This document shows, in pieces, positions 1 through 11,500 of a DNA stretch of 64,000 nucleotides. Position 1 is the first letter of the stretch, and every line of letters starts with the position of its first letter. The notes under the pieces are model-generated. The model was not told where the DNA came from, ran no database searches, and worked only from the letters and a program-made list of their open reading frames with translations. The position numbers were made by a program, and so were the translations under genes. Source of the stretch: Catenaria anguillulae PL171 (Eukaryota > Blastocladiomycota > Blastocladiomycetes > Blastocladiales > Catenariaceae); assembly GCA_002102555.1 (NCBI GenBank), contig MCFL01000013.1, forward strand, positions 475,410 through 539,409. Reading direction: 5' to 3'.

Positions 1-347
1 CGTGGAAACCCGCTCAGCTTGTCCATATACACGCGCGGGTCCGACGCCAGGTCGTCCATGTTGGGCGGGGCAGTGATGGCGCCGTCCATGGGGAGCAGCG
101 GGGCGGCCGCGCCGGAATGACTCTGGCCTTGATCAGAGGTGGGCGGCCGGGTTGGTGAGGAGGAACGTGACGATGACATAACTGGTGGCGGCGTGTTGGT
201 CGATGATTGATCACTCAAAGAGTTGGTAGAGTCGGATGGAGGTGGCGGCAGACGTTTGCTTGAAAAGTGCTGGAAATCCGTTTGGGTCAAAGGGCGAACA
301 TGAGCATGAGGCGATGATGCATCGAGTGTGGAAATAAAGTCGTTCAT
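1..347 (-). CDS. Partial low-complexity protein, 3' end off the left edge
   Basis: Open minus-strand frame from an ATG at 347 running off the left edge (115 codons, no stop). The visible protein is rich in Ser, Pro, Thr and Asn, with runs such as LPPPPSD and SSSRSSSPTRPP, and ends in a more ordered stretch, DPRVYMDKLSGF. No domain is recognisable because only the N-terminal disordered part is present. Disordered Ser/Pro-rich N-termini of this kind are common in fungal regulators, but the function cannot be called. The ATG is the first in frame, and the 5' neighbour is the 3' end of the UBC8-type gene about 410 bp away. Confidence 0.5.
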   Translation of the reverse strand, partial: MNDFISTLDASSPHAHVRPLTQTDFQHFSSKRLPPPPSDSTNSLSDQSSTNTPPPVMSSSRSSSPTRPPTSDQGQSHSGAAAPLLPMDGAITAPPNMDDLASDPRVYMDKLSGFP

Positions 348-758
348 TGAGACTCACAATCATCGTCTTCGTGATGGACATATATTTGTATAATAGATCC
401 TGTCAAGAACATGAAAGCGCAAACTTGACAAATCATCCACTGGGTCGTCAATATGAATAAATGAGGAGCCCAAACTTCAATAAAGTGGTGAATGGCAAAT
501 GTACGACGTCCGGAATTGCCGTCCAAATGCGGGGTAGGGGTTGCAAAAATGAGGGACGGGGCCTCAAGAGATTAGGAAACGACGGCGTATGAAGGCGAGG
601 ATAAAAGGGCGAAACCAAGAGCAGAGTTTGGAGGTTGATGGCACAATGGGGGCGGATTCCGCCATTGAATGACGGACCAAGGAAAGGATTGAAGAGTACG
701 AAGCTGTGATTCCAATAGCAGTAAAACAACAACAACAACCTCTACCGAAAGAAACTAT
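348..758. other. Intergenic, no gene seen
   Basis: About 410 bp between the left-edge partial gene (its promoter side) and the 3' end of the UBC8-type gene. Short frames here have no domain-like composition. No RNA gene or repeat was recognised. Confidence 0.5.
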
Positions 759-1502
759 TTACATGTCCATGTCCGGTCCGCCATCCGACTCCTCGCCGCC
801 CGACGACAATGACTCGATGCTGGAATCGTCGTCTTCGTCCGATTCCGCTGCATCGTTGGCTGCCGCATACGCTTCCTTGCTGGCAAAACGCTTGACATAA
901 TCCTTGACACGCGCTTCATACGTCTTTGGGTCACGCATCATGAGCGCAGCAGCCTCGCCGTTGAGCGGGTCGGTCGGGTTCGGGTACCGCAGGAGCTGCG
1001 GGAGAAAGACTTCGAAGATGTTGATCATATCTGGCAGACAGATGCACGAGAGACTGTGTCAGACTGCAAACTGCGTACCCGAGAAACAATAGCCAATACA
1101 ATCAAGACGAAAAAAGAAACGGACCAAACATGGGACTCCACGTCTGGTTAATCACATCAAGGCACACGGACCCGGAACGCTCGTCAATGTTTGGGTGAAA
1201 GATCTTGTTTGTAAACCCAATCGACGGCGACTTGTACGGGTACTGGTCGGGCAGCTCAACGTGCACCTTCCACACGCCCTCGGCAAACGGCGTGTCTTCC
1301 GGACCGGGGAAGCGGACGTAAAACTCTTGCATGTTGTCATTGACCAATGTGACTTCATAGTCACTCATGAGGCTATGTGTGAGCAAGCGGTGGCGGTGGC
1401 AAAAGGTGAGTTGCAATCCAACGACGCTTATCCAAGCGGGTGGCAAGTGAAAACGAACAGTTTCATGACGTCGGTTTCGATGCGACGGCGAGGGGAAGAC
1501 AT
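759..1502 (-). CDS. UBC8: Ubiquitin-conjugating enzyme E2, UBC8/UBE2H type
   Basis: Three exons: 1502-1459, 1372-1125 and 1030-759, introns 86 and 94 nt, giving 187 aa (human UBE2H is about 183 aa). Exon 1 encodes [15 protein letters not shown], matching the UBE2H N-terminus, which fixes the start. The UBC fold has the HPN motif (FHPNID, near residue 74) and the active-site Cys at about residue 85 in [13 protein letters not shown]. The C-terminus is an acidic Ser/Asp/Glu tail, also typical of UBE2H. In yeast, Ubc8 works with the GID/CTLH E3 complex in glucose-induced degradation of gluconeogenic enzymes; that role is inferred by family. It is divergent from the plus-strand gene beginning near 1995, so the two share a promoter region of about 490 bp. 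All splice junctions keep the conserved sequence in frame. Confidence 0.95.
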
Positions 1503-1994
1503 GATTATGCGTTTTTCGGGATGTCCTTGGCGTGCGATGACGTTTGTAGTCAGGGGCTAAAGACGGCGAGAGGGGCAGAGTGGTGAGAACGCGGTCGGTT
1601 GAAGCGGACGGCCGGGAATTCGAGATGTCGGCGAAAAGGGTAATGGGTGTGGGCGTGGGTGATGTGCACAATGTCCAAGAGTCGATTGCACAAGGTTTGG
1701 CAGCGTACATGATTGGGGTCGTGGGAATCAATGAGCTTGGAATAATTTCAGTTCCCTTGACGAGGGCCAATCGCGACGAACTTTGGCAATCTGCGGTTCA
1801 AAGAACCTCGATCTTCCTTCACCTTTACAAGTCGTGTCCTCACCCAGACGGTGCAACTCGTTCGCACTGTCTGCGCCCCCACCGGGAAGACGTGCTACCT
1901 GATGATCCACACCGTCGCAAGACGCTCTCAAAGACGAAGCGTTGACGGATCCGAATGCATTCATGTCACAATGCCACATGCAACGCAACTCAAT
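1503..1994. promoter_or_regulatory. Divergent promoter region, UBC8 / large flagellar-type gene
   Basis: Roughly 490 bp separates two divergently transcribed start codons. No TATA-like element stands out. Any 5' untranslated exons of either gene would lie here. Confidence 0.4.
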
Positions 1995-4900
1995 ATGGAG
2001 AGAGACATGGACGCCTCATACTATTCGGTCGCCACGGCCGAACCAGAGCACACCGTCCGCTTCACTGTCGAGCTCCACTACTTCCTCAATCGCGAACTCG
2101 ACCTCAAGGGAAGGAAAAAGGTCAACAAATCCACCGTTGATATCAAGGACAAGATTACCCAGCAACAGCAGCTGCACGGCACGCCAGCTCGCCAGGCTCA
2201 GCACGTGCACGATACTGGCGGCGGCTCACATTCGCATGCTCACGCCAGCGGAATCGACCACTCGGTCGGATCAGTCGTGGATTCCATTCCAAGATACTAC
2301 GTCACGTACAGTATTGGCTCCGCCTGCGAAGGCCGGTCCGAAGTCCTCCATCCGTCCAGTTCCTTTTGGTCGTCCATGCATGAGATTGACGTGAGTTTGG
2401 AGTTCCTTGCCGACCTGTACGAGGGTCCCATCGAATTCAAAATCTTCCAAATCAAAAAAGTATGGTCCGATGATCCCAACGAAGTCAAGGAAGCCAATGG
2501 TGGGCCAGATAACAAGCTCGGCCATGCCCTGTCCAAGCAAACACTCTTGTTCCGTCGAGCATCCATCAATGCCATTGCCAAACGGCTCGTGACTTTGTCG
2601 CGGACAGAGGCGCTGTCCCCAAAGACACGCCGTAAGATTGACTCGTTTCGAACCTATGTGCTTAACAATTACAAGCAATTGCCCGTGGCCGTCAAGGTGG
2701 TCGCGCCGACATTCCCGCCGCCAAAGCCGTCAACAGCAGAGTCGGTCAAGGTCCCAATGGCACCCCATTTGGCTGGGTCGACGAATCCTCGAGCGGCGCT
2801 CATCAAGGAGTCGGCAAACAGCTCGAGGGCAAGCTCGGCTGGGTCTCGAAAGTCTGTAGGCGCAACGGCAAACAATGATGTACCGGGAGACAATCTCGGC
2901 TCCAATCATCCAGCACGGCCATCCATTTCCATCGGCGCTGCCAATGGCGGCGCGACAAGCCTCATGTCATCCGTGAACGGCCCAGCATCCCAGCACCATC
3001 CACCCACCAAACAGGCTGCGCATCGCCCGTCCAAATCTACCATCAACGCGGCCGAAGATTTGACTTCCATCTGCTCCTTTGTCCGGCCAAAGACCCCGCC
3101 GCAGCCACATCACTTTGACGAGCCCGAGCGCACATTACCTATTGTCGCCGACTTACCGCGCAGGCATAAAGTTTTGATCGACAAGCACATTCACGTCGGG
3201 AGCATTTGGGTCGACCCAAGCTTTTTCTTCATTGGCGATGTGCACGCAAAAGGCAAGCTCGAGTCTAAGGTGGATGGCATGCAGGACGCAGAGGTTGGAC
3301 TGTCATTATCAGGACCGCTGTTGACTCACCGGCAGCAGGAGAGGTATGTTTTCACTTCCATTTGGAATCTGTGAGCTTGACTCTAAGCGTTGTATTGTTG
3401 CTTTCCAGTCTCAATCCTATGGTCATCACGTTCAATCTGTCGAAAACCTGCCCGATCGGCCCATTCCCTACGATCAACTCCAACGGATATGCCATCCAGT
3501 GTACACACGCTTTTCTTTTCTCGACCACCCATCGTCCCGCCACCGGTCCCGTATCTCGGTTGCGCAGCAAAAGCACATCCGCCTTGACTCGAGACACGTC
3601 ATTCTAACTGGTCTTCACGATGAGGACGCCCTTCGCGACCTCTTTCTTCACTCCAAACTCATCGTCGAGCTGCACGACCGCGACAAACGGTCCAGTAGCG
3701 GCGCGCTCGAACAAGAGCGGTTGGCTAGTGCACAAAACTATGGCGTGGCGAGGTTTAGTTTGGCCGAGTTGGTGGCGGGCGCAACCAGCTTGAACATGAA
3801 GGCGAGTGTGGTACCAAGCGATGCGGCCAAAATCTTGGGCGCGACGCACGCCATTTCGCCTGGATTTTATCTCGAATGTGACACTGTCGTCAAGATCAAA
3901 GTTGAGGCAACTTGTCCCATCTTTGGGTTCACAGAATCTTCGAGTAACATGTCGAGGGCAGTGTTTGTGATTCCGTACGCTGCCGGCGTTCACAACTTGA
4001 AAAGAGGGGGAACTCCAACTTACTCTCTCCGTGGATCACTTTGTTAGGAATGACTGCTTTGACATTGCCAAGCAAATCCTCGACTTTGTCGAAGAACATA
4101 ACCGTACTGTTCTCGAGCTGGACTCGAAGGAGATGCTCTACGAGTACAAGTTGCCAAAGGACATGCGCCAAAACACATACGTGGACTTTATCACCGGTTC
4201 TTCATCACAGACGGCCGCCTTGGTGTCTTGTTTCTGGAAGGCTTGCGTGAGCGTCGGCATGGAGAAGCTCCTCTTGTTTATCCAATCGTACGATGTGCCA
4301 AAAAGCCGGCGAGACAATGGCTTGAGTCTGACTGACCCCCCAATTCTCCTTCATTCCAGACTAACATGCGCAACATTCAACAGTTTATCGACCTCAACCT
4401 GACCTTCTCTTCACGCACATGGGCGGGCATCAACGCCAATGTTGGCTGGATCCACTTACCCAAACGCTTGACCGATCTCATGAAGGATCCCAAACTGTTT
4501 GTGCGGTCAAAGTTCCCACGTGGGGCATTCCAGGTGCTTCGCAGCTGCAACGACATTTGCGAGCACATGTTTTCCACCATCTTTGATATCTCGGCTCATG
4601 GGCTGCTGCCGACCATGGAGCAGTTTGAAGAGCTGGCGAATGCGCCAGGAATGATCACGTCCATGGACCAGGTACCGTGGGAGCGAGTCGCAAAGGTGAT
4701 CCCGAGTGTGTTCGTATTGTTGGCTGGGCAAGAGATATTGGACGGAATGATGGCTACGACAGATATCGAGTCTGATTCCACAGAACAGCAGCACCGAGGC
4801 AAGAGCAAGAAAAAGTATGGCATTGATTCACATTTCCCACGCTCAAACCCAATCTACAATTGGCTCGTCGAGCACGACCGTCGACAGTCAGGGGCTTGTC

Positions 4901-5618
4901 GGCAAAAAATCACATCTCCGCCAACATCGAAAAGCACTCGTCCACATGTCCGCGTTCCGGTCCACTCGAGCGTGTTCCGTACAATGTCAACGACACGCTT
5001 TTTCTCTACTCTCCACAATCCCTCAACGACCGCGAGGCCATCCGCCTCGAAAAGATCCGCCGCGTCATGTCACAGCATCCGGGACAAGTGCTTGTCACCT
5101 CCCCTGCCGGTTCTGGGACTTCTCCGGCAACCTCAAAGCCCGTACCCGTTCATGAGGTGCGCGCTGCACCGTGGGATGAGCAAGCAAACAAGCTGGAAAT
5201 GTACCCGCTGGAATGGTTGGGCCAAGCGCCGGCATGGAACTGCCGGCTTGGCAAAAGCCGCGAGCACAGTGACGCTGAAAGCGCTCGCGAGCCATCGTTG
5301 AGGGTAGAGTCACCATATGTCTCGCCACATCCGTTGGATGTGTTGGCTATGCATCCGCCAACGGTCGCAGGAGTGGACAAAGGCAAGCCGCGCTTTACGG
5401 TTGAGGCACCCAAGCGACCCGTTGTCGGTGAGGGTGACTGTCGCGTGATATTTGTGTCTAGGGATGCGGCAGAAGATATAAACATGGTCGAGCGGAGGAT
5501 GAAGGTGAAGCAAAGGATCGATTGGGATGCGTCATTTCCAGGCAAGGCAGGGAATGGCTTTGTCGGTGGTCATGGTGGCGGAGGGGTGGCGGTGAGCGGA
5601 AGAGAAGCAGCGAAATGA
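1995..5618 (+). CDS. Large conserved protein, possible CFAP92-type flagella-associated protein (frame broken)
   Basis: Envelope of three exons, about 1995-3343, 3409-4294 and 4360-5618 (introns 65 and 65 nt), roughly 1,160 aa. The start ATG at 1995 is the one nearest the first ordered sequence; 1971 is also possible. The N-terminal part (HTVRFTVELHYFLN...) precedes a C2-like segment with LNPMVITF, NLPDRPIPYDQL and HPVYTRFSF, then a helical C-terminal half. Overall length and these segments recall CFAP92/KIAA1257-type proteins, but this is from memory and tentative. Three single-base frame changes interrupt it: one base missing near 3434, one G too many in the G5 run at 4006-4010, and one G too few in the G4 run at 4891-4894. 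Each restores a conserved-looking protein on both sides. Flagellar context is supported by IFT121 in the same window. Confidence 0.5.
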
Positions 5619-5679
5619 AGCGTGTGCAGAATGTGTTTGTAGTTTCAGTTCGGATATATACATCAATGTGATCATTGAT

Positions 5680-7922
5680 TCAAGTCTCTGTCGCCTTGCT
5701 TGCGGCCGCGCTTGCCTCGGCCTTGTGCGCTTGGCCGATCCGCATCACTGTATCTGCAGCTTCCTTGACCCAACCCGCATCCACACGACTCACTCCGCGA
5801 ATGAACCATCGGCCCGTGTCGCCAGCAACCAATTCCACAAAGGAAACTACGGGCACGTTTCGCCGTCCAAAGAGCACACTTGACGGATGAATTGAGACCT
5901 CATGGCGGCCAGACACGGTCGAAAACCGGCCGTTGGGTTGCAAGAAGGCGACTTGGCCAAAGAAGCCACGCAGGAGCTGCGGCAATAGCTCATCTGGAGC
6001 CGCGTGACGAGTGGTGACGGACGATGCTCCGACCTGGTCAACAAGTTGTTTGCGGACATTCTGAGACATCCAAGCAAGCGAGTGAGATTCGGCTTGCAGA
6101 ACCGGCGATGATGTGGCAACATACCAAAACCTGTCGAATATTCCGCGCATTCACATAATGCCCTTGACACCATTTGTCGTCGCCCTTGACTTCCTCATAT
6201 GCCCGCACCACATTCAGCCACGTAATCAAGTCCCCGTCACTCGACACAAACTTTCTCCGCTGCTCCAATGCGTCATCCCTCGCATCGCCACCAGACGGCG
6301 TATAAAACACCGTCTCTTGCGACAAGAGGGCCAACACCGTCAACAAGTCCAACGTCACGTTGGCGTTCTTGACCGCATCCACCAGCACGCGCGAAACACT
6401 GGGATCCAACGGGTACTTTGACATGTCACGGCCCGTCGGGGTCAGCGCACGTGTGGCACGATCAATGGCGCCGAGCGCAACCAGAGTTTGATGTGCAGCG
6501 ACGAGTGCATCCTGCGATGGCCGCTCGATAAAGTCGAAATCAAGGACATTGTCGACACCAGCGGCCTTGAGCTGCAAGACAACGTTGGACAAGTTGGCGC
6601 GCTGGATTTCGGCCGCCGTGCTGCGCTCGAGGCCGTTGAATGTGTCCTCCATGTACAACCGGTACACATGCCCAGGAGCCTCACGGCCCGCACGGCCCGC
6701 TCGTTGGAGTGCTGACGATTGCGAAATGGGAGACACTACGAGTGACTCGAGGCCAACGCGGGCGTGGTAGACTTTGATTTTGGCAAGACCGTGGTCAACG
6801 ACATAGCGAACGCCGGGGATAGTGACTGAGGTTTCGGCAATGTTGGTGGAGAGCACGACTTTACGTTGGCCGGCGGGAGTCGGCTCAAAGACGGCCTTTT
6901 GCATGGAGAGGGGTAGATTGGCAAAGAGCGGTGCAATGACGAGATTTGGGTAAAAGTCTTGGTATTCGCGGAGGAGAGAGGATGCAGCTTCAATGTCTTC
7001 TTGGCCATTGAAGAAAGCAAGAACGTCGCCCGGAAGGGGTTGCTTTTGATGAATGTTGAAGATGGTGCGCAGAGAAGCATCGACATAGTCGTTGGGTGGT
7101 GCGTGGGCATGGAATACGCGAATCTCGTGGAGACGGCCGGGAATGTGGAGCAAGTGAGCACTGGAGAACAGTGATCAGTGGATATGGTCAGCGACCTTGC
7201 ACAGGTGGATGGATAAAAGGAAAGAGAACGGTACCCAGGAAAGAAATTGGTAAAAAGTCCAGATTCCAGCGTGGCCGACATGACAATGACTTTCAGGTTC
7301 GGCCGCTGCTTCAGAATCCGCTTGACCATGCCTGTCGGGAACACGATCGGTTCATCAACCTGAGAAAATGTCAAGTCTCTGCGGAAAAAAAAATCAATGT
7401 ACCGAGCAACACATCAGTCCGAACACTCCGCTCGTGTGCTTCATCCAGCACAATCGCATCATATCGCTGGAGCATTGGATCAAGCAGCAGCTCTCGCAGC
7501 AGCATACCGTCCGTGACAAACTTGATCTTGGTTTCCTTGGACGACACATCATCAAAACGAACGGTGTAGCCGACCCGCTGACCGAGCTGCACGCCCTGCT
7601 CCTGCGCAACACGCTGAGCAAGCGAAATGGCGGAAATCCGTCGTGGTTGGGTTACCGCGATGGACTTGGCCAACCCTGCACCGAGCAAAAACTGTGGGAT
7701 TTGTGTCGTTTTACCAGAGCCGGTCTCACCAACCACTACGGTAACTGCATGTTTGCGAACTGCATCCACGATTTGGTCCCGATGGTGCCAAACGGGCAAG
7801 GTTTTGCGAGTTTTGAGGAGCTTGTCCTTGAGTGACTTGCGCGCGTCGACCAAAGTCTGCTTTGCCGACGCAGCTCCGACTGTTGCAGTCGATTCATGTG
7901 GGTCAGTCATGGTTGGCAGCAT
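5680..7922 (-). CDS. DEAH-box RNA helicase, DHX33/Dhr2/Prh1-like
   Basis: Four exons: 7922-7403, 7331-7235, 7160-6125 and 6060-5680, introns 71, 74 and 64 nt, 677 aa. ATP-dependent RNA helicase with motif I GETGSGKTT, motif II DEAH, motif III SAT, motif VI QRAGRAGR, then the HA2 winged-helix region and an OB-fold C-terminus. The short N-terminus before the helicase core and the total length fit DHX33/Dhr2/Prh1-like enzymes, which act in ribosome biogenesis, rather than Prp22 or Prp43. That sub-assignment is inference. The first intron was chosen because joining at 7403/7331 gives LLGMVKRILKQRP, which is collinear with the family. A second in-frame ATG lies at 7910. Confidence 0.85.
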
Positions 7923-8587
7923 TCATTTGGGCTGTCGAACTTGTCCTTGCGATGTACCATACAGGCAACCTTTCCTCAAGAAGTGCGAGAGAACACGCCC
8001 GGTTTCTGTTTGTTCACACTCACGTGATCCGTATCCAGGTCCTGCCTGTTCGCGCGACTTCCCATTCCCACAAGACATTGGGTAAAATACAGCCGCAACG
8101 TATGAGGGAGTCTCCACTGAGTGACGAGGGCATGGGTCAATGCCATTAAGAGGGATACGCCCCAAGGCGTGAGTATGACCAGGATTTCACATTCTCTGCA
8201 AACATGCAAACCACCACGATGGTATAAAAAAACAATCTGTGATCCGCTTGCCACATTTGTTGCTCGATTGGTTGTTCCGGATTGTGCGTACGCATGTATG
8301 AATGTGTACAAACCTGTGAACACGTCAACGCGACAAAGGCTGTGCCCCTAAGTATCGGCATACCGTGAACGCAGATACGTTGCCTTGCTTGACCTGACTC
8401 GTCAGCGATTCAATGAAGGACCGGCTATGCACGGCTTTACAACTCGTGTTGTGAACGCGCGTGTTGCATCGTTGCTGCCGCTTTGGCCATGATGGGACCA
8501 GCCAATACGATGCAATGCCAATGAGCTACTCAATGCAAACCATATACAGCTCGTCGCAAACTGTCTTGCGCTGAAAGTTACCCAGTC
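7923..8587. promoter_or_regulatory. Divergent intergenic region, helicase / P4-ATPase
   Basis: About 665 bp between two divergent genes. It must hold both promoters. No clear TATA box or repeat was recognised. Confidence 0.4.
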
Positions 8588-11500
8588 ATGCAAACTGCTC
8601 AACGGCGGTCGCTTCGGCGCCATGCAAAGGCTGCCCCGTCATGGATTCCTCTCCCATTACGCAACCTGATGTATGGGGCTGTCAACCCCGATCAGGTTGG
8701 TCGACTCATTGGCCTTAATACCAAAGTCACGACGGGCACGATATCCTCCCAGCAGCAACAGCAGCAATTGCAGCCTCCCATACAGGCAATTCCCGCGTCG
8801 CCCAGCAATCTCTCAGTCTCTCCAGCCGTGCAGACATCTGCATCGGCGCAAACACATGGTTTGGAAGTACCCTCGTCCCCATCCACACCGGGTGGCTCAC
8901 CTAGTCAGACTGGAACGCTCAACAAACAGGCAGGCACCCTCAACAAGCAAGGCACCCTCAACAAGCAAGGCGGAACACTACAAAAGCAGCATCTTGGTAC
9001 CCTCTCGCGACCGCCAGGCTTCCTGACCATCACACCCATAGCAACTGGCCGACGCGACAATAGTCGATATCAAACCACCGGTTTCATTGACAATCGCATC
9101 ACCTCTGCCCGTTACAATGCAGCAACCTTTCTTCCAAAACAGCTCTTTGCTCAGTTTAGCAAGCTCGCCAACGTCTACTTTCTGCTCATTGCCGGTCTAC
9201 AGCAGGTCGAAGGATGGTCTCCAACTGGCCAATACACAACACTCCTCCCACTGGTCATGTTTGTTGGGTTGGCCATGCTTCGTGAGGCGTACGATGACCG
9301 GATGCGACACAAACGTGACGAGGCGGAAAACAAGGACTTGGCCGAGGTCTTGGTCGGGAGCATGAGCGCAGGCGTGCCAGCTCACTGGGAGTACAAGCAA
9401 TGGGAGACGATTCAGGTGGGCGACGTTGTTCGCGTGCGCAAGGACAAGCCGATTCCCGCCGACATGATTTTGCTTCGGACGGCACTGGATCAAGGATTAT
9501 GCTATATCCAAACGTCGCAACTCGATGGCGAGTCGAATCTCAAGCAAAGGGCTGCCATTTCCCAAACTCAAGCCCAATTGAACACGCTCGAAGATGTTGC
9601 TTCCTTCAAGGGTATTGTTCGGGTTCTGTTCTCGCTCACTTCAAAGTGTTCATGCCTGATCTAAACCACTCAGCTTGCTCTCTCATTGTTCAATTCCAGC
9701 TGTCCTCGAAGCCGAAGATCCGAACGAAGATATCTACAACTTTGACGGCTCGGTAACAATGCCCGACAATTCCAAAGTTCCGCTCACGATCGTTAATATG
9801 CTCCTCCGTGGCACTACGCTGCGCAACACACCCGAGGCAATTGGCGTGGTCGTCTTTACCGGCGAGGAAACCAAAATTCGCATGAATGCCAACCGCAACA
9901 AACGCACAAAAAGCCCTCACATGGAAAAGCAAACCAACCAAGTGGTCGTCATTATCTTCGCTGTCGTCATTCTTATGTCCATTTTTACGACGGTTCAATC
10001 AGTCGTGTGGGAATCAAAGCCTCGGTGGTTCATCAGCCGGTTTGCCAAACCGGAAAGCCCGGCTGCTATCTTCTTCACCTGCGTCATTCTCTACAATACC
10101 ATGATCCCCATTTCGCTCTACGTCACGCTGGAAATCGTCAAGCTGATCCAAGCTGCGTTTATCAACAACGACATTCTCATGTATCATGAGCCAACCGATC
10201 AGCCAGCCGAAGCGCGGACTGCGTCGCTCAACGAGGAGCTCGGCCAAGTGTCGTACTTGTTTACAGACAAGACTGGAACGTTGACCGAGAACCAAATGCT
10301 GTTTCGGCAAATGTCGGTGGCGGGCATTTCGTTCTTGCACGCGACTGAGCAGGAGGAAATGGATGCTGTTCTCATGGCCGCCAACGGCAACGATGCTGGG
10401 CGGTTGGATGGCGGTGAAGGCGGACCAGGGGGCGGCATCGGAAATCAAACGCAAGACAACTTGGGGGACAACATGTTGGAGACGGCCGAGTCGATTACCC
10501 AATTATTCCTCACCCGACCGAGCACGGCCGCGACCAATGTGGCGAGTATAGTGGTTGGTGGAGACGACGGCGCAGTTGCAAGCGCCACGACAAGTACCGT
10601 CAATGTGCCTGCCCTCAACAAAGGCGGGACGTCGGATGACGCCTCCCATGCTGAACGGATGCGGCGTGCAAATTCGGATCACGGCGCTCCGCCACGCACG
10701 ACAAAGGATTTGACTCGTCATCTTCTTGAAAATCCGACTCATCCGCTCACCTCCAAGATCCACTTGTTCCTGCAAGCCATCGCCCTGTGTCACCAAGCAA
10801 TGCCCGATAACGACCCGGCACTCAGTGGGACCAAGCATTCGTCCATGCACACCGTGGATGGGATGGCCTCGCCAGCCAGTACGGCGCCTCGAAACGGTCG
10901 CGTCACTGACGACGCGGGAAACACTGTTCCAGTGCAAGAAGGCGGGCAGCTTCCGTCAATGCCGTCGAGCTTGGAAAATTCACGATTTCGTTCGCTTGTC
11001 TATCAGGCAGCGTCACCGGATGAAGTGGCGCTGGTCACGGCTGTTCGCGAGTTTGGGTATACGCTGACGTCACGGACCACAACCAACATGACTCTGGTCA
11101 TTCCCAACCTCAATCAGGGGCAGACATCCGACTCGTCATCATCGTCTCAGCGCCTCAAGTACGAAATTCTTGATACCATCGAGTTCACCTCGTCCCGCAA
11201 ACGCATGTCGATTGTGCTCCGTTTCCCAGACGGCCGCATTGCGCTTCTGGCAAAGGGTGCCGACAATGCCATGCTGGAGCGATCCAAGCCGTTACAGGAC
11301 TATTCCGCAGAGGAACAAGACGTGTATAATGCGACTGTCGCCCATTTGGAGCGTTTTGCAACGGCCGGTTTGCGGACGCTCGTGTATGCAATCCGGTACT
11401 TGTCTGAATCAGAGTATGCGCGGTGGGCACGACTGTACTTGGACGCGTCCACGTCGGTCACTAACCGTGTCAAGAAACTTGCGGATGCAGCCGACATGAT

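Noticed and set aside
3434-4894. Programmed ribosomal frameshifting in the large gene
   Set aside because: The three changes differ in direction and lack a common slippery site; the same pattern affects unrelated genes across the window, so sequence error is simpler.
7332-7402. Apparent frameshift at a T9 run in the DEAH helicase
   Set aside because: A 71-nt GT-AG intron joins LLG directly to MVKRILKQRP, collinear with the family, so no frameshift is needed.
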